Below, piece after piece: positions 16,701 through 33,846 of a stretch of DNA of 64,000 nt. The DNA lies in the NCBI RefSeq assembly GCF_008831285.2, contig NC_045139.1, forward strand, positions 409,204 through 473,203, in the 5' to 3' direction. Numbering within the stretch: the stretch's first letter is position 1; each line of letters begins with the position of its first letter. A model generated the notes under the pieces. It saw nothing but the letters and a program-made list of their open reading frames with translations, made no database searches and was not told the origin of the DNA. The translations under genes and the position numbers were made by a program. This DNA is from Nymphaea colorata (taxonomy: Eukaryota; Streptophyta; Magnoliopsida; Nymphaeales; Nymphaeaceae).

Positions 16701-17720
16701 TCCCGTGAACACTACATTTTCTCGTGGCATTGAGATAGAGTCAAGGGAGATCTCTGTCTCTCTCCCTCTCTCTCTCTTCCATGCATATACCAGTATGACC
16801 GGTCTTGGCAGCAGTAGTAAAGCCCTTTTCTCGACTGACTCGTGACACAAGCGCTCATCCCACCATGTCAACCCGCCTATCAGCCTAAGAAGAATCATCT
16901 GTTCCAGGAGACCGCTTCATTTTGTTGAGTATTCGAAATCAGGTCGCGACTGACACACGATGCACAGGCCTTCTTTTTTTTTTTTTTATTTAAATGACAC
17001 TTCAAAAGGAATTTTGGACCTCTTCTCTCCTGTAAGTGGCGTCAAAACGCATCAAGGAAATCCAACGAAGTTACCTCTTCTAACATGTATAAGTCGATTT
17101 TGATTGTATTCAGCGTCACTTCGTCTGTTTTTTTGCAGGACTCATGTTTGATTTGCATCATGCTTTGTCTAACAATATCAAACCAGCAGTTAGCAGTTAC
17201 CGCGTGCTAACATGCTTGCGCCACCATACAAATAAAGAAACAATAAACAACCAATTAAACAGATATGAATTGATCAATTGGCGAGCTTCGCTTTCACCTG
17301 ATGATGGCATAACATTTAATATGCATTTACTGCACATAAAATACAGTCATAAGCGTAGCCCCAGCTTGCGTTCTAACTTCTAACCACTGAATTCATGCAA
17401 TAATCAAGGAGACTGTCCAAAAGGACTTGCCAAACCATTCACTCAGCTACCGAGCAAGCAGTTTCAAATGCACAACTTAACATAGGGGTTTTCTTGATCT
17501 ACATGCAACGGTTGTGAAACAAATGAAAAATTGACGAGGGGAACCTCCTGGTGGCTTTTCAATATTCTGCTTTGCTAGTCATATCATAACTCGGCCTCCA
17601 ACGTGGCAAGCATGACCAAATGCTTAGACATTGGGCAAGTACTCTATAAAATAAAATATTCTTACACAGAACAAAGCATCAGTTCTCCAGAGCATGATCA
17701 ATGGGTTTGGCACATTCAGA
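12240..17720. other. Gene-poor interval between DHFR-TS promoter and LYSA 3' end
   Basis: About 5.5 kb with no exon I can assign. It contains a CT tract at 12240-12260, CT at 13712-13728 and AT at 13743-13769, a T-run near 14450 and further CT and T runs. The part from 15.3 to 16.3 kb is less AT-rich, with overlapping open frames on both strands (for example 15773-15976 + and 15751-15951 -), but none shows a known domain. It may hold a decayed gene. Confidence 0.4.
13712..13769. repeat. CT and AT microsatellites
   Basis: A (CT)n tract at 13712-13728 is followed, after a short spacer, by (AT)n at 13743-13769. Short open frames reading YIYIYI across it are artefacts. Confidence 0.9.
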
Positions 17721-22059
<4,339 letters not shown>

Positions 22060-23472
22060 TTAGGTATTTTTTTTTTTCCTCATCTTTTTCGCTGCATTTA
22101 TGCTATTTTTAGGGTATTTCCGACTTCCGAGGATGTCGAGTATCCGAATCAACGGAAGTTGTGAAGAAGGTTCATGCCAATGTTGTCAAAGGCGACACTG
22201 ACTTGGCTGCTAATAAATCATTTTACTAGTAAAATTTCATAGAGCAATATGGATGAAAAATGGCTGAATGTGAATTGCATATACTAAATTTGAATGTAAA
22301 GATATTTGCTTAATTGCGTTGGAGTTGAATTTGGGTTCAAAACTACAAATGAGAAGCTGAATTCGGTTTTTTTGGTTCAAAAATCCATGATATCTGAATA
22401 TCCATCAGATATAAAGAAAACCTTACCAAATATCGGTTCAACGTTTAATCAGATTTAGACTCCCTCATTGAATCTGAATAACTAGATTTAGACTCACATG
22501 AGATGCTAGATAATATTTGAACCCTTAACGTTCCTAGTATAGGACTACCTCTCAAAGGATAGTCCAATTAAACCGCTGCTGTTCATGTGTATGAACAAAA
22601 AGAGGCAAAATAATTAAAAAAATAAAATTTAAAGAAAAGCTTTGAGGGTACCTTGAACAAGTTAAAGTCACTACTCTTTTTCCTTATTTTTGGGATCCAA
22701 AACTGCTTCACGACCTAAATAACATCTAAGAGAATCTAACATCTACAAGAATCCAACTGATGATCTAATGATCGTTGTTCCGTCAGACCTGGCTAACTAT
22801 GTTTATGGCCATAGCATAGAGTGTTTCTTTATAATGAGAAGAAAAAATATAGTTTATGTTTAATCAGTCAACATTTACGTTATTTGTCTACAAACTAAAT
22901 ATAATTCAAACTCCGATCTTGGTTAAAGGAAGATCTAAAAAATCAAGACCTTGCGATCTAAACACTTGAAAATCTATATTTGATTATTAACATGCAAAGA
23001 CTACTAGATAGTAAGCTTTTATATAATTAGATGACTAAGCCAAAAATCCGCTTTCTCCTGAACTAATTAATTAGCTTATCAGTTTGAAGCAGCCCTTTAT
23101 CAGCAGAGCATGAACGAGAGGATGGATAAACCCACAAATGCCTCTACATGTTTCCACATGCACCCTACCCACATGTGGCAAAGCATATAAGCTCCATATT
23201 ATACTACAATATACAAAACCATCTTTTCATTTCATCATAAGAATTAAATTACTCTGGGAGACAAGTTCGGCACTTTTAATTTTTCTTATTTTCAGTGTTT
23301 GGAACAACATAGAATTGAAAATGAAAAACATTCTATTGTACCAGGTAACCTGTACAAAACATAAATCATATAGTTAACTATATATAATTTTAATACTGAT
23401 GAATAAAAAAGATGTTGACGCGAGTAGGAATCTATATATCAAATCAAGTTGACAAAAACCTCGAGAAGAAAT

Positions 23473-23522
<50 letters not shown>
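23473..23522. repeat. Compound microsatellite (CT)n(AT)n
   Basis: About twelve CT units run straight into about twelve AT units. The sequence TAATCAAGTTGACAA follows, and a near copy, AAATCAAGTTGACAA, precedes it at 23440, so a short direct repeat flanks the tract. Confidence 0.9.
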
Positions 23523-23795
23523 ATCAAGTTGACAAGAAATTCGAAATGTCGTGGTTGGCATCCTCTGCAATGTCTTCTCTAGCTTATGCTGTTGGTCAGA
23601 CCGCTTGAAGTGCGTAATTTTATTAAATAAATTTGCGATTGCATGAAAGAATGTTGCAAGGCCAGTGGACCAACTTTCAGTGGAGATCGTGGTAGACATA
23701 ATTCGCAAACTTCAAATCTTCCTGGCATATCCTATGAGTTAACACTAAAAAAAAGGGTATTTGATTTATTGTCCATCTCCGTCCTCCTCTCCAAC

Positions 23796-23805
23796 TATAT
23801 AAATA
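23796..23805 (+). promoter_or_regulatory. Possible TATA box for SFH copy A
   Basis: CTATATAAAT occurs on the plus strand about 1.4 kb before the ATG at 25211. CT-rich leader-like sequence follows at 24091-24114 and 24230-24300. A leader intron is plausible because an acceptor, ACTGCAG|GAAGG, ends at 25144. This is inference only. Confidence 0.25.
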
Positions 23806-24845
23806 TTTACATGCATGTCTATTGAATTTCTAGAATTCATCTGATTAATTTTATCTCTATCAAAATGTTGGTTGTTTGGTTTCCAAAATTAATCTCTTTA
23901 CTTTTATTTTCGTATTGGATGCTAGTCTTTTTTAATCTCTATCAGGACAGTGAGAGTGAGATCCTCATCTCTCCTTTTCTCTTCATGCAGAAGTCCAAAA
24001 TTTCACTGGCGTTGCGTGGTTTTCGCTTGGGGAGAAGGTGATTGCCTTCAAAATATCCAGCTCCCCACCACCCTGCTCTAAAAGAAGCAATGCTCTCTCT
24101 CTCTCTCTCTCTCTACGCAAGTGGTTGACTTTGTCAAATTTGGTGGGGAGTTAACAATCGTGCATACCTCAATTCTAGCCCTCCGCCGGAATTCCAGGCC
24201 GATTCATCAACCCCCTCTCACGATCATCAACTTCTACCCTCGTCCCCCTCCCTTTCTTCTTCCTCTCTCCATCTCTCTCGCTCTTTCCCCGTTACCAAGT
24301 TGATCAACGAAGGTACCACCTCCTTCCCGTCCCTCTACAGAGAGACTACGACCAGCTTTATCGGTTTATCTTTTTAATTTGATCCTTTGCCTTTGTAAAG
24401 ATTCCTTGAGCGTAGGTTGATGATTGCGGCCAGGATTTTAAGAAAATCAATTCTTCCTCTCTTTCTCTTACTCTGCGTGTTGCATAGTTCTGATGCATTT
24501 CATTAATTTTCTTTGGTTTTATTTATCTATTTATTCTGCAATATGACAATTCAATAGCTCTTTCTATTGTTTGCTGGTATGAGATTTGCTGTTCACAAGT
24601 TTACGTTTCATAACCGAATTCTAACTTGTGCATCTTCATGTCTCAGGAGAAATCGCCGTCGTATTTGTATTCAAGAGTAAGAGCCTTCGTTCTTCTTTTA
24701 CCAAGAAAGATTCCATTTCAGCTTTCTATCTACCATCATTCAAGTTTATTCATTCCAGCACATAATCTGCTCAATTATCAAAAAGTCATGAAAACTCACT
24801 GGAACATGTGATGCAGTGCAGCTCACTCTGCATACGCGAGCGCGT

Positions 24846-24969
24846 AAAAATGGCATTCGGCATTCTCTAGATTAAAGCACATTATGTGTAGCATATGGGC
24901 ATATTATGTCATATGCTAGAATATTATGACATAATGTGTTTTAATCTAGAGTTTGCCAAATGCCTTTTT
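24846..24969. mobile_element. Fold-back MITE with long inverted arms
   Basis: The left arm, 24846-24888 (starting AAAAATGGCATTCGGCATTC), is an inverted copy of the right arm, 24929-24969 (ending GCCAAATGCCTTTTT). Agreement is about 85% over roughly 42 bp. The loop itself carries GCATATG and CATATGC as a nested palindrome, so nearly the whole 124 bp folds into one hairpin. It lies in the leader or first-intron region of SFH copy A. It has no coding capacity. Confidence 0.75.
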
Positions 24970-25210
24970 GTTCGGGATTTTGGTTTTCTTATTGAATTTT
25001 TTATTCCGGATTTTGGTTTACATAGCTAATCTTCAATTATATTTTAGAAAATAAATCTTAGCTAGCTGAGAGTTAAACTATCTTTAAACTTTAAATATGT
25101 GAACTAACAGTTGCACTTACATTGTTCATGATGGGGAACTGCAGGAAGGCTCTTTTTGGGCCAATTAATGCGTTTCTAAGTATCCTGCCTTTGCAATCGC
25201 GGGCGTCACC

Positions 25211-28200
25211 ATGGGAGAAACTTTGATGTCCGGACCGCTTGATAAACTCGCTAGACCTGGTAACTTGCTACAATGTATATAATTTTGCTGCCAATGTTTG
25301 GATACATTAATTTTCTTATGGCATAATTTGATGCCAAGACATGGTGTTTTAAGCTTGCCTCCTCACAGGATCCTGGCACTGTCAACAACCTCGATAAGTA
25401 ACACGGATATGGTTATGATAATACCATGATTTTGGTGTCATCATATCTTTAATATCTAATTTACACCCATAGAAAAAGATAGTTCCTGAATTATGCTTAT
25501 CTCGACAACACTTGCTTTGTCGCAATGTCTGCCAGCTTCCTTCTTATTGCTTTATTATAATTGCAACGAAAGCGAGAGAGAGAAAGAGGTGGCACTCTCT
25601 TTTATTGCTGTTTTTAATAGTTGATGAGCACTAAGATGATGAAGTTAACGTTTTTTGCTGTATTAATAATGCATGTTTAGTTCTCGAAGAATTTCAAGAG
25701 TTCATTAATTCGTTTAGATACGTTGAGCTTTTTTCAGATGCTTTGAAACATGACATGAATGTGCATGGCAGCTTGATATTTGGACATTTTCTGACTTCTC
25801 CTTTGATGATTTTGGTTGGTTCATAGTTGTTGAGGAGGTCTCCTTCAGCGATGAAAGGCGAGAGAGAAGACCAGACGTTGAAAACTCGGAGGATGAGAGG
25901 AAGACAATGATAGGATCTTTCAAGAAGAAGGCCATCAATGCGTCCTCAAAGTTCAGGCATTCACTGACCAAGAGAAGCAGAAGGAGCAGCAGAGTCCATT
26001 CCATCTCCATCGAGGATGTGCGAGACGCAGAGGAGGCACAGGCTGTTGACGCCTTCCGCCAGATACTCATCTTGGAGGAGCTGTTACCCGCAAAGCACGA
26101 CGATTATCACATGATGTTGAGGTAAAGATTTCATCTCCTTCAGCTTCCAGATATCAAACAGGAGCTTTGTTTTAATGTTTTTCAGTTTCTTTTCATTCGA
26201 ATATTAGCTGCTAGCTCTTATTCTATCCGTGCTCATGTTGGCAGCTTTCATTTGTTGAATCTAAAAAAAAAAGCAAAAAGGTTATTTGTTCGTTTCAAAA
26301 TCTAAGACAGCCCTAACGTTTGTGAAAATTTTTATTCTTAATTTGATGTAAACTTTGTGCAAATTTTTGTTCTTAATTTGTTGTAAGATTTGTATTTATT
26401 GATGTTTTCCCCAAAAATTTAACTACACATACGGGAACTCTACAGGACTTTTGTTGGTATAATTAGATTATCAGATTGTAATACTATTGTAGCCAAAACA
26501 GTCCATTGTCAAATATTCAGAATAACGAGTGTTCATTTTTGCTAGAAGTGCTCAAAATTATTACCATGTAGAATTATTCATGTAATGATATAATTTATAT
26601 TTATACGTACATACGCATGAGCAGTAGCTCCAGGTGGATGTGTTCTAGACATCCTGAAAAAAACATGGTCCCGTATGTCCTTTTATGAAGCCAATGATAC
26701 CACCTCATTGTTTATCCCCCAATATACGTGTTACATCAGACGTATGAAAAGCTTATACGGCAGTCCATAGGGTAAAGTGTATATATATTTTCATGCCTAA
26801 AGATTGCACCACTGATCACACTAGCTGTCGAACAGGTATATGTGTATACGCGTACAAAATTCGCACATAATTCCGTTCTTTTACGTACCTAGATTGCTTT
26901 ATAAATGAATGTAATCGATACGAGTTGATGTTTTACCATCTTTTGTAAATTTTATGCTATCACGAATGTAGATTTTTGAAGGCAAGGAAGTTCGATATCG
27001 AAAAGACAAAGCAAATGTGGGCTGACATGCTCCAATGGAGGAAGGAGTTCGGCACAGACACAATTATGGAGGTAATATTAGTTTCATGAAAATCGAAATT
27101 TTTTGGCACTGTTATCCTCTTCTATATAACCCGTTATTGGTTTTAGAGGAGCTACCACCTTTAGCTTGCCTACGATCCTTTTTTTGTTCGTTTATTTGCC
27201 TGCAATTGTAGTTTCCATTTCTTGAGGGAATGCTTTCTTTATGTTCAGCCTGACAGGAAAATGTTTTCATGGCTTCCTTGCTCTTCTCATGTTCTTTACA
27301 TAGCTGTTTCGGTCTCCATTATGTCAGATACACTGCCTAGAGCCTCACATTAAAAAGAACTAATAGAGCTACATTCTCGCTGCATTCACATCAGAATTAC
27401 TATGGTGCTGAATTGTGATTCAGAAGCATCTTATTCGAGTCTCATATTGTATTTTTTTATTATTTGTAGGATTTTGACTTCAAAGAAGTCGATGAAGTTC
27501 GTAAATACTATCCCCAAGGTCATCATGGAGTTGATAAGGAAGGGAGGCCCGTGTACATAGAGCAACTAGGAAAAGTTGATCCTAACAAATTGATGCAAGT
27601 AACAGACATGGACCGGTACGTAAAGTACCATGTACAGGAGTTCGAGAAGACCTTTGCCATCAAGTTCCCAGCTTGCTCCATTGCAGCAAAAAGGCACATT
27701 GATTCAAGCACAACAATCCTCGATGTTCAGGGCGTGGTATGGTTCTCTTTTTCATTTAAATATGGCTCTCTTTACTTCAGTTCATTTCCTTGACCAATTT
27801 CACCTACCCACTACAGCTTCTTCAAGTTTCAATTTGGAACCTGACTTGTTTCTCAGGGTCTTAAAAATTTCAACAAGGCAGCAAGGGACCTGATTACAAG
27901 GCTTCAGAAAATTGATGGAGATAACTACCCTGAGGTGCCACTTCCATTTGATGTTTTCATGGCTACAAGAAGTTTATTTAAAAAAAAAAAAAAAATTATC
28001 GTGAACTGTGGGCATTTGGATTCGATCATTTCTCCTTCTTTTCATCCTGCTGCAGACCTTGTGCCGCATGTTCATCATTAATGCAGGTCCTGGATTCAGA
28101 ATGCTCTGGAACACCATAAAATCTTTCCTTGATCCCAAAACCACTTCTAAGATCCATGTATGTAGCTTCTTTTAATATATTTGGGACAGAGACACGTCAA

Positions 28201-31200
28201 ATTTCTGTCAGATACATCATGCTTGAGCATTGTTTATTTCAGGTTCTTGGAAACAAGTACCAGAGCAAGTTGCTTGAAATAATTGATGCCAGGTAAAAAC
28301 TATCTTTCCTCGTATGAAGATTCCAGCTTCTTTTCATGGCTGGGCCTCTTTTATTATTGAATACTATTTCCTCTCAACTTTTACATGTTTACATAGATAT
28401 TATCTTGTTCATGCTCCTGCTATTTTGTGCATGGACGTCTCTGCATAGATATATCTAATTCTTCCTTTATTCAATGACATAAGGCCTGTGACTGCAATTT
28501 CCAAAATGTCCTTCTCATCTGGAAACTAAAATACTAGATCTTCAGTAAGTTCCCTGACAATGTTATCGAACTCTCTTATTAGCGAATTGCCTGACTTTCT
28601 GGGAGGGACCTGCACCTGTGCAGAGCATGGTGGTTGCCTAAATTCAGACAAAGGCCCATGGAAAGATCCTGATCTCTTAAAGGTCGTGTTTGATTTGGCG
28701 TCACGATAATTGCTTCAGCAAGTAAAATTTTACTTCATAACCAGCTCATGGGAGTTTTTCTACCTTTCTTTTTGACAGATTGTTCAAAATGGAGAAGCCA
28801 AGTGTGCCAGAAAAATTACTGTTTCAGGAAGTGAAGAGAAAACTATTTCTGAAACTACAATAGTGTATCCTAAGGTTGTTACTTTCTCCTCTCTGCAGGA
28901 TGTAGTTCTGTAATGTGGTTAGCACATGAAGCTGCTCGTAAGTTATGCTGATATGTATTTGGTTTTTTTAAGTTTTCCCTTCCTGACAAACATTCAATTG
29001 CTTCTTTTGAAGGATATTGAGACACTTGTTGGAGAGACATTGTGCAAAGCTGAAAATTTGCAGACTGCAGGAAATCCAAGGGACTTTCTTGATCACCCTC
29101 AGCTGTCTCCTGTCCATGAAGAAGTAAGTGACCACATTTGCGCTTTCTACCTGTTTGTTGATATATAGAGCTTTTGATAGTCTACTTCCTGCAGACAACT
29201 AAATACTACCTCATTATTAATCATCCATAATTGATTTTGAGAGACATCCATTACTAGTCTTTTGGAGTCGAGACAGGAGGTTATGCAGGGTTTATGAAAC
29301 ATTTTGAGGTGCTCACATATTCAGGTTTGATCTTGGACAAAATAGTTTGTGTTACATGATCATTGTTAAAAATGGCTTTTTTTGTTTTCCATTATAAGTA
29401 CAATTGGAGCTTGCCAGATTAGGTAATTTCTAACTCCTGATGAGTGATTATTTTTGTGCATCAGCATGACAACATGTGCTGATGTGACATATTTGATCTG
29501 GATTTGACATCTTACTTTGAGGACTGTTTATAAAAGATCTCCAATTGAGAATCCCACCTGAACCATAGCGTTCAACAAGTATACAGGGAAGGATGTTATT
29601 CATAAAGTTTTACACTGGACCCTGGTTAGACTCAATGTACAATTAAGATACAGATGTTTCGGTGCAAAAAGCATAAAGAGAAACGACTTTATGAGTGTGA
29701 ATGAATTTGGCTGACGTAATACTTCGCACAGGACCTTGTGTACTAGGTCTGCCAAATCAAAAAATCATTTCAGCATATGGGCACGTATTTTCTTTTTCAT
29801 ATATGGAAATATGCAGCAACTTTTCCCTTTCTTAAGACTCTGTGTGCATTTATGTGGCATATTTATTCCGGCCATGTGGTTGATTTTTTTTCAAGTTCTT
29901 TTGTGTATAGTTTCTTTTTCCTGGGCCTGATCATGTCTAACTTGGTAGGCTCGGCTTGAGAAAGATAGGTTTCCAAAGGCCTATGACTGTGATGATTGCA
30001 TCCCAATGGTCGACAAGGTTGTGGACACCAACTGGCAGAAAGAAGCACATGATCAGAAACTTTCTGCATTGTCTAAGTGTAAGGAAACATTTCTACCTTG
30101 ATGGTGATTCTTAATGTGTATTATGTAAAGATGGTTCAATATTCAGGAATGTGGCAGCATTACTTTATGGTGCACATCAGAAATTGATACTTTTTAAATT
30201 CCGTTTGCTGCTTTTGTTCTTTATGATGCTAGTGTTTTTGTCAGATTGATACATAAAATCCCCTATGATTTATTCATTTTGCAATCCTTAAGGACTTCTA
30301 GAGCATCCAGTAGATGAATTTTTGGAGAACACCCCAATCGAACCAATTGAGAATATCCTCTAGATTGTGACTTACAGCTTCCCCAAATTGTGTTTAGCAG
30401 CAAGCTCCTTTTCCACCATGAATGTCTATCCGGCTAACGATGGAATCAGCAGACAAATCTTCTCTGGAGTTATGGCCGTCGTCATGGGCATTGCCACTGT
30501 CGTTCGTTTTACACGCGGCGTGCCGAAAAAGATCACCGAAGCAGCACTTGATTATGCTGAGCCCACCTTCGGGATCAACTCAATGAAGAAGGGTCAGGGA
30601 CTGCCTTGTGGTTTATCATTGCCTCCTGTCTCTGGTGCTGAGTATGCATGTATTGTAAAACGCCTCGGTGAGTTAGAAGATAGGTTCAGTGCAGTAAGCA
30701 AGAAACCTGCAGACTTGGCACCTGAGAAGGAGGAAATCCTGAATGCAGCACTAAAGCGTGTTGATGCCTTGGAAAATGAGCTAGCCGAAACTAAGAAGGT
30801 AAGTTCATTAGTTTTTTGAGTCTGTTCTCGTGGGGGTCCTGCTGCCATTTTATCAGCTTCAAGTTTGCATCCAGAAAGCAAAATTTAGTATATGATAGGT
30901 GATGAATATGGAAATTGGTGTTCTCTCATAATCTTAAATATTGGCCGACGTGTTCTTGGATGTAGTTATCAAGAACTTTTCATAGTTTCTCATTTTAATG
31001 TGCATCTCGATTGATACGATGGATTTGTTTCTTTGGATTCAGGCTCTTCAGGACGCCCTTGCCCACCAAGAGGAGCTAATTGCATACTTGGAGAAGAAGA
31101 AGAAGAAGAAGAAGTTGAGGGTACGTCTGCTTCTCAATTCTGAACATGAAAGTGCATCAAGAAAATTTCAAGAAGCGATGTTCATAAATTTTCTTATAAG

Positions 31201-31721
31201 TTGCTTAAGAATGCATGCATGTTTTCCAAGTGATTTGGATCTTCACTCCCAACTTACCTTCTCTTTTAAAAGGCTTCAGTGCTATCAAATTTTTGTTCCT
31301 TTTGCTTAAAAATTGGTAGCAGTTCTTGGATTAAAAAAATTGATCGGTGCATAGATACCAAACAGAAACAAATGTTTTTGTTCTTTTCGTTTTTGTCCGA
31401 TCATATCTCAGATTATCCGTCTTCACAATCATAATCACTAGAAAAGAATCTTCCACTTTGAGCTTGAAAAGGGAAGCTGATCACGAAAATGCAACGCTGT
31501 TTTCCTCTTTCACCTCTTTGCTTTTCGCTCTGGTCTTATTCATCTGACTGAGGCAGCAAGAAACTTTCCTGATTTCACCTTTTATGTACTGATTTGTTTG
31601 TTTACTGTGTCAGTATTATCTTACATTGCTTTAAGAATTCATGTTGAATATGTGTGGGATTCTTGGAAGGCACTGATGTTTGTTTATTTTGACTTGATCG
31701 CAGAATCTGTACCTGTGGTGA
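25211..31721 (+). CDS. SFH: Sec14-nodulin phosphatidylinositol transfer protein, copy A
   Basis: Sec14-like PITPs exchange phosphatidylinositol and phosphatidylcholine to support phosphoinositide synthesis in membrane traffic and polarised growth. Exons: 25211-25259, 25827-26121, 26972-27071, 27470-27736, 27857-27934, 28056-28157, 28243-28292, 28583-28682, 28779-28874, 29013-29123, 29949-30078, 30401-30798, 31043-31120 and 31704-31721. They total 1,872 nt and 623 aa. The CRAL-TRIO N region is at about 82-148 ([16 protein letters not shown]). The lipid-binding domain is at about 160-335 ([20 protein letters not shown]). Glu263 in NYPE and Lys295 in TSKIH are 32 apart, like the inositol-binding pair Glu207/Lys239 of yeast Sec14. 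The nodulin-type C terminus has a hydrophobic stretch at about 479-495, a coiled coil, a seven-lysine run and the end LYLW. A second ATG at 25226 (MSGPLDK) matches the usual family start. Confidence 0.95.
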
Positions 31722-33639
31722 GCTGTACATATTGCTTGTGAGATGAATAAGGCAGAAAACTGAATCATGTATGTGATCCCCTTGTTCCATGAACAAGGGA
31801 GAAGTCTTAGTCATTTGTCTCCTTGTAACCCAGTCTGTTGTTTTCACCTGCCATAATGAGTGTCAAGCTTCATGATGTAACCATTTTACCAGCAACTCAG
31901 ATTTGTGGTTCTCTCATCACGTTTTAAACATCTGATTTTTGTATTCTCCCTCCCTTCCTTCTAACAACAATTCTATACACACACATATATATATATATAT
32001 ACATATATTTATTTATTTATATATATATAATTTGTAGATTTCTCTGTCTGGCTTCTCACAGCATACTGCATTGCATCGAGCAGCCGATTTCAGCTCCTTT
32101 ACATGTACATATATATACATACACACATTAGTTGATTTTTTTCATCTTTTAAATCCTGATTCAGAAGAAAAGAGTAAGGAAAGGAGAGAGACGAGTGAGC
32201 CAAAGGTAATACATCATTTCATATATGATGAGGTATTTATACAAGTTTATACAGATCCCACAAATTTTGGGATTGGAGGATCACATTCCTGTGATAAAAG
32301 GAAAGATTTTCCTCAAATTTCACTTTTCCATTTTCCTCTTTGATGAATAGAAAAGATTTTCTTGATTCCTGAAAATCAGATTGCTGATTTTCCTCTCCAA
32401 TACTGACTTCTTTGAAATTACATCACAAAAAGCAAGAAGAAAAAAAAAATCAATTAAGATTTCCAGTTGTAATCATTCCAGACTTGGCGGATAGGCACAC
32501 AGGATCTTATCTTCATCTATGCAATCCTTATGAATATTCGTTGAGATAAAACTATTTTCTATAATCGAGAGCTTCAATTTAGCCATGTATTTAGAGATTA
32601 AATCAAAAGTTAAAAAAAACGCGAAAAACGATTTTTTTTTTTTTTCTCTGAATGTAAGCTTTCAGGCTTGAAGCACATATTCCTTCCACTTATGTGCACA
32701 GACAAGCGGCTAATGAGGTGGACAAGCAATGAATCTGTGGATCATAAATCCACATTTATTTCGGGCGTGTTTGCATGCCATGAAAAATTTACATCTAATT
32801 TGAGTCTATGACATGAAATTTCCTGAACACTGCTACTCTCTCTCTCACTCTATGTTCTGGTGTGTGTGTGTGTGTGCACGCATGTGCATGTCCGTCTGTA
32901 TGTTCCATGGTTTATATTTCATACTGGCCAATGTCTATAATTAGCCTGAACGACCCGTATTAAGAGAAGACTTTCTCTTCAACTGCTTAGTTGCATAGAG
33001 ATCCATAATGTTAGGGATGCCAATAGATCATATTCTAATTGGATGCATTCTTTACCATGTACGCTTTACCTTGATCGGATTCGAATTCGAATTCTAATAC
33101 AAATGAGCAAAAGTCTATACCATATTGAATCTAAATCCCAATTCACCTTCCAAATTTGATCCAAATCTGATTTTCAAATTAATTATAACAGAGTAAATGT
33201 CCAACATTTAAAGTGAATATGATCAAACTTCATCATGATATGTTATGACCCACTTTGAAAATGGAATGTTATATATTATATACTTATTTAAAACTAAACC
33301 TGAATCTGAATCCAACTCCAAATGGATATTTTTTAAAATCCAAACGTAAATTTCAATCCAATCTGATGTCAATTTCTTAAAACTTAAACCAACCCACATA
33401 ATAGAGCTTATTAGTAATTGAATCTAAAGTGCATTACTCCAACTGTGTAACTCGAGCACCTTTTCTTGGGTTGGGTTCCACCAAGCACTGTAAGGGAGGG
33501 CGTCGGGTCGGATACCCAACAGACGATCAGGTACCTGGACTGTAATGGATCGGGTTTGGGCTGGTTATTAGATACTTGAGCCAGTTCAATTAAAATAATA
33601 AAAAAAAACTTGTTGGGTCAGGCTGGCTCCAGTTAAGTA

Positions 33640-33662
33640 TTAGGGTTTTAGGGTTAGGGTTA
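33640..33662. repeat. Short telomere-like patch
   Basis: TTAGGG, TTTTAGGG and TTAGGG units occur in a row. The plant telomere unit is TTTAGGG, so this is an imperfect interstitial telomere-like (telo-box) patch of about 23 bp, not a telomere. Confidence 0.7.
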
Positions 33663-33675
33663 TGACTCGGCTTGA

Positions 33676-33684
<9 letters not shown>

Positions 33685-33724
<40 letters not shown>
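33685..33724. repeat. (AT)n microsatellite
   Basis: About twenty AT units follow a short CT tract and directly precede the 33-bp tandem array. Confidence 0.95.
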
Positions 33725-33727
<3 letters not shown>

Positions 33728-33747
33728 AATCGTGTGACAGCTGCCGT

Positions 33748-33846
33748 CAGCTCACTTAGAAACTCTTAGCATGTCGCCTATGGCTCTCATAGAAACTTTT
33801 TGTGTATGGTTGATGGCTCTTTTAAAAACTCTTAATACGTCACCGA
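33748..33846. repeat. Tandem array, 33-bp period, three copies
   Basis: Copies at 33748-33780, 33781-33813 and 33814-33846 each follow the pattern (T/C)GGCTC-YTTAAAAACTCTTA with TG or CG steps. Identity between copies is about 65-75%. It is an old minisatellite in a repeat-rich block. Confidence 0.7.

Noticed and set aside
33640-33662. Possible telomere or chromosome-fusion scar
   Set aside because: There are only three imperfect units. Telo-box patches of this size are common in plant DNA.
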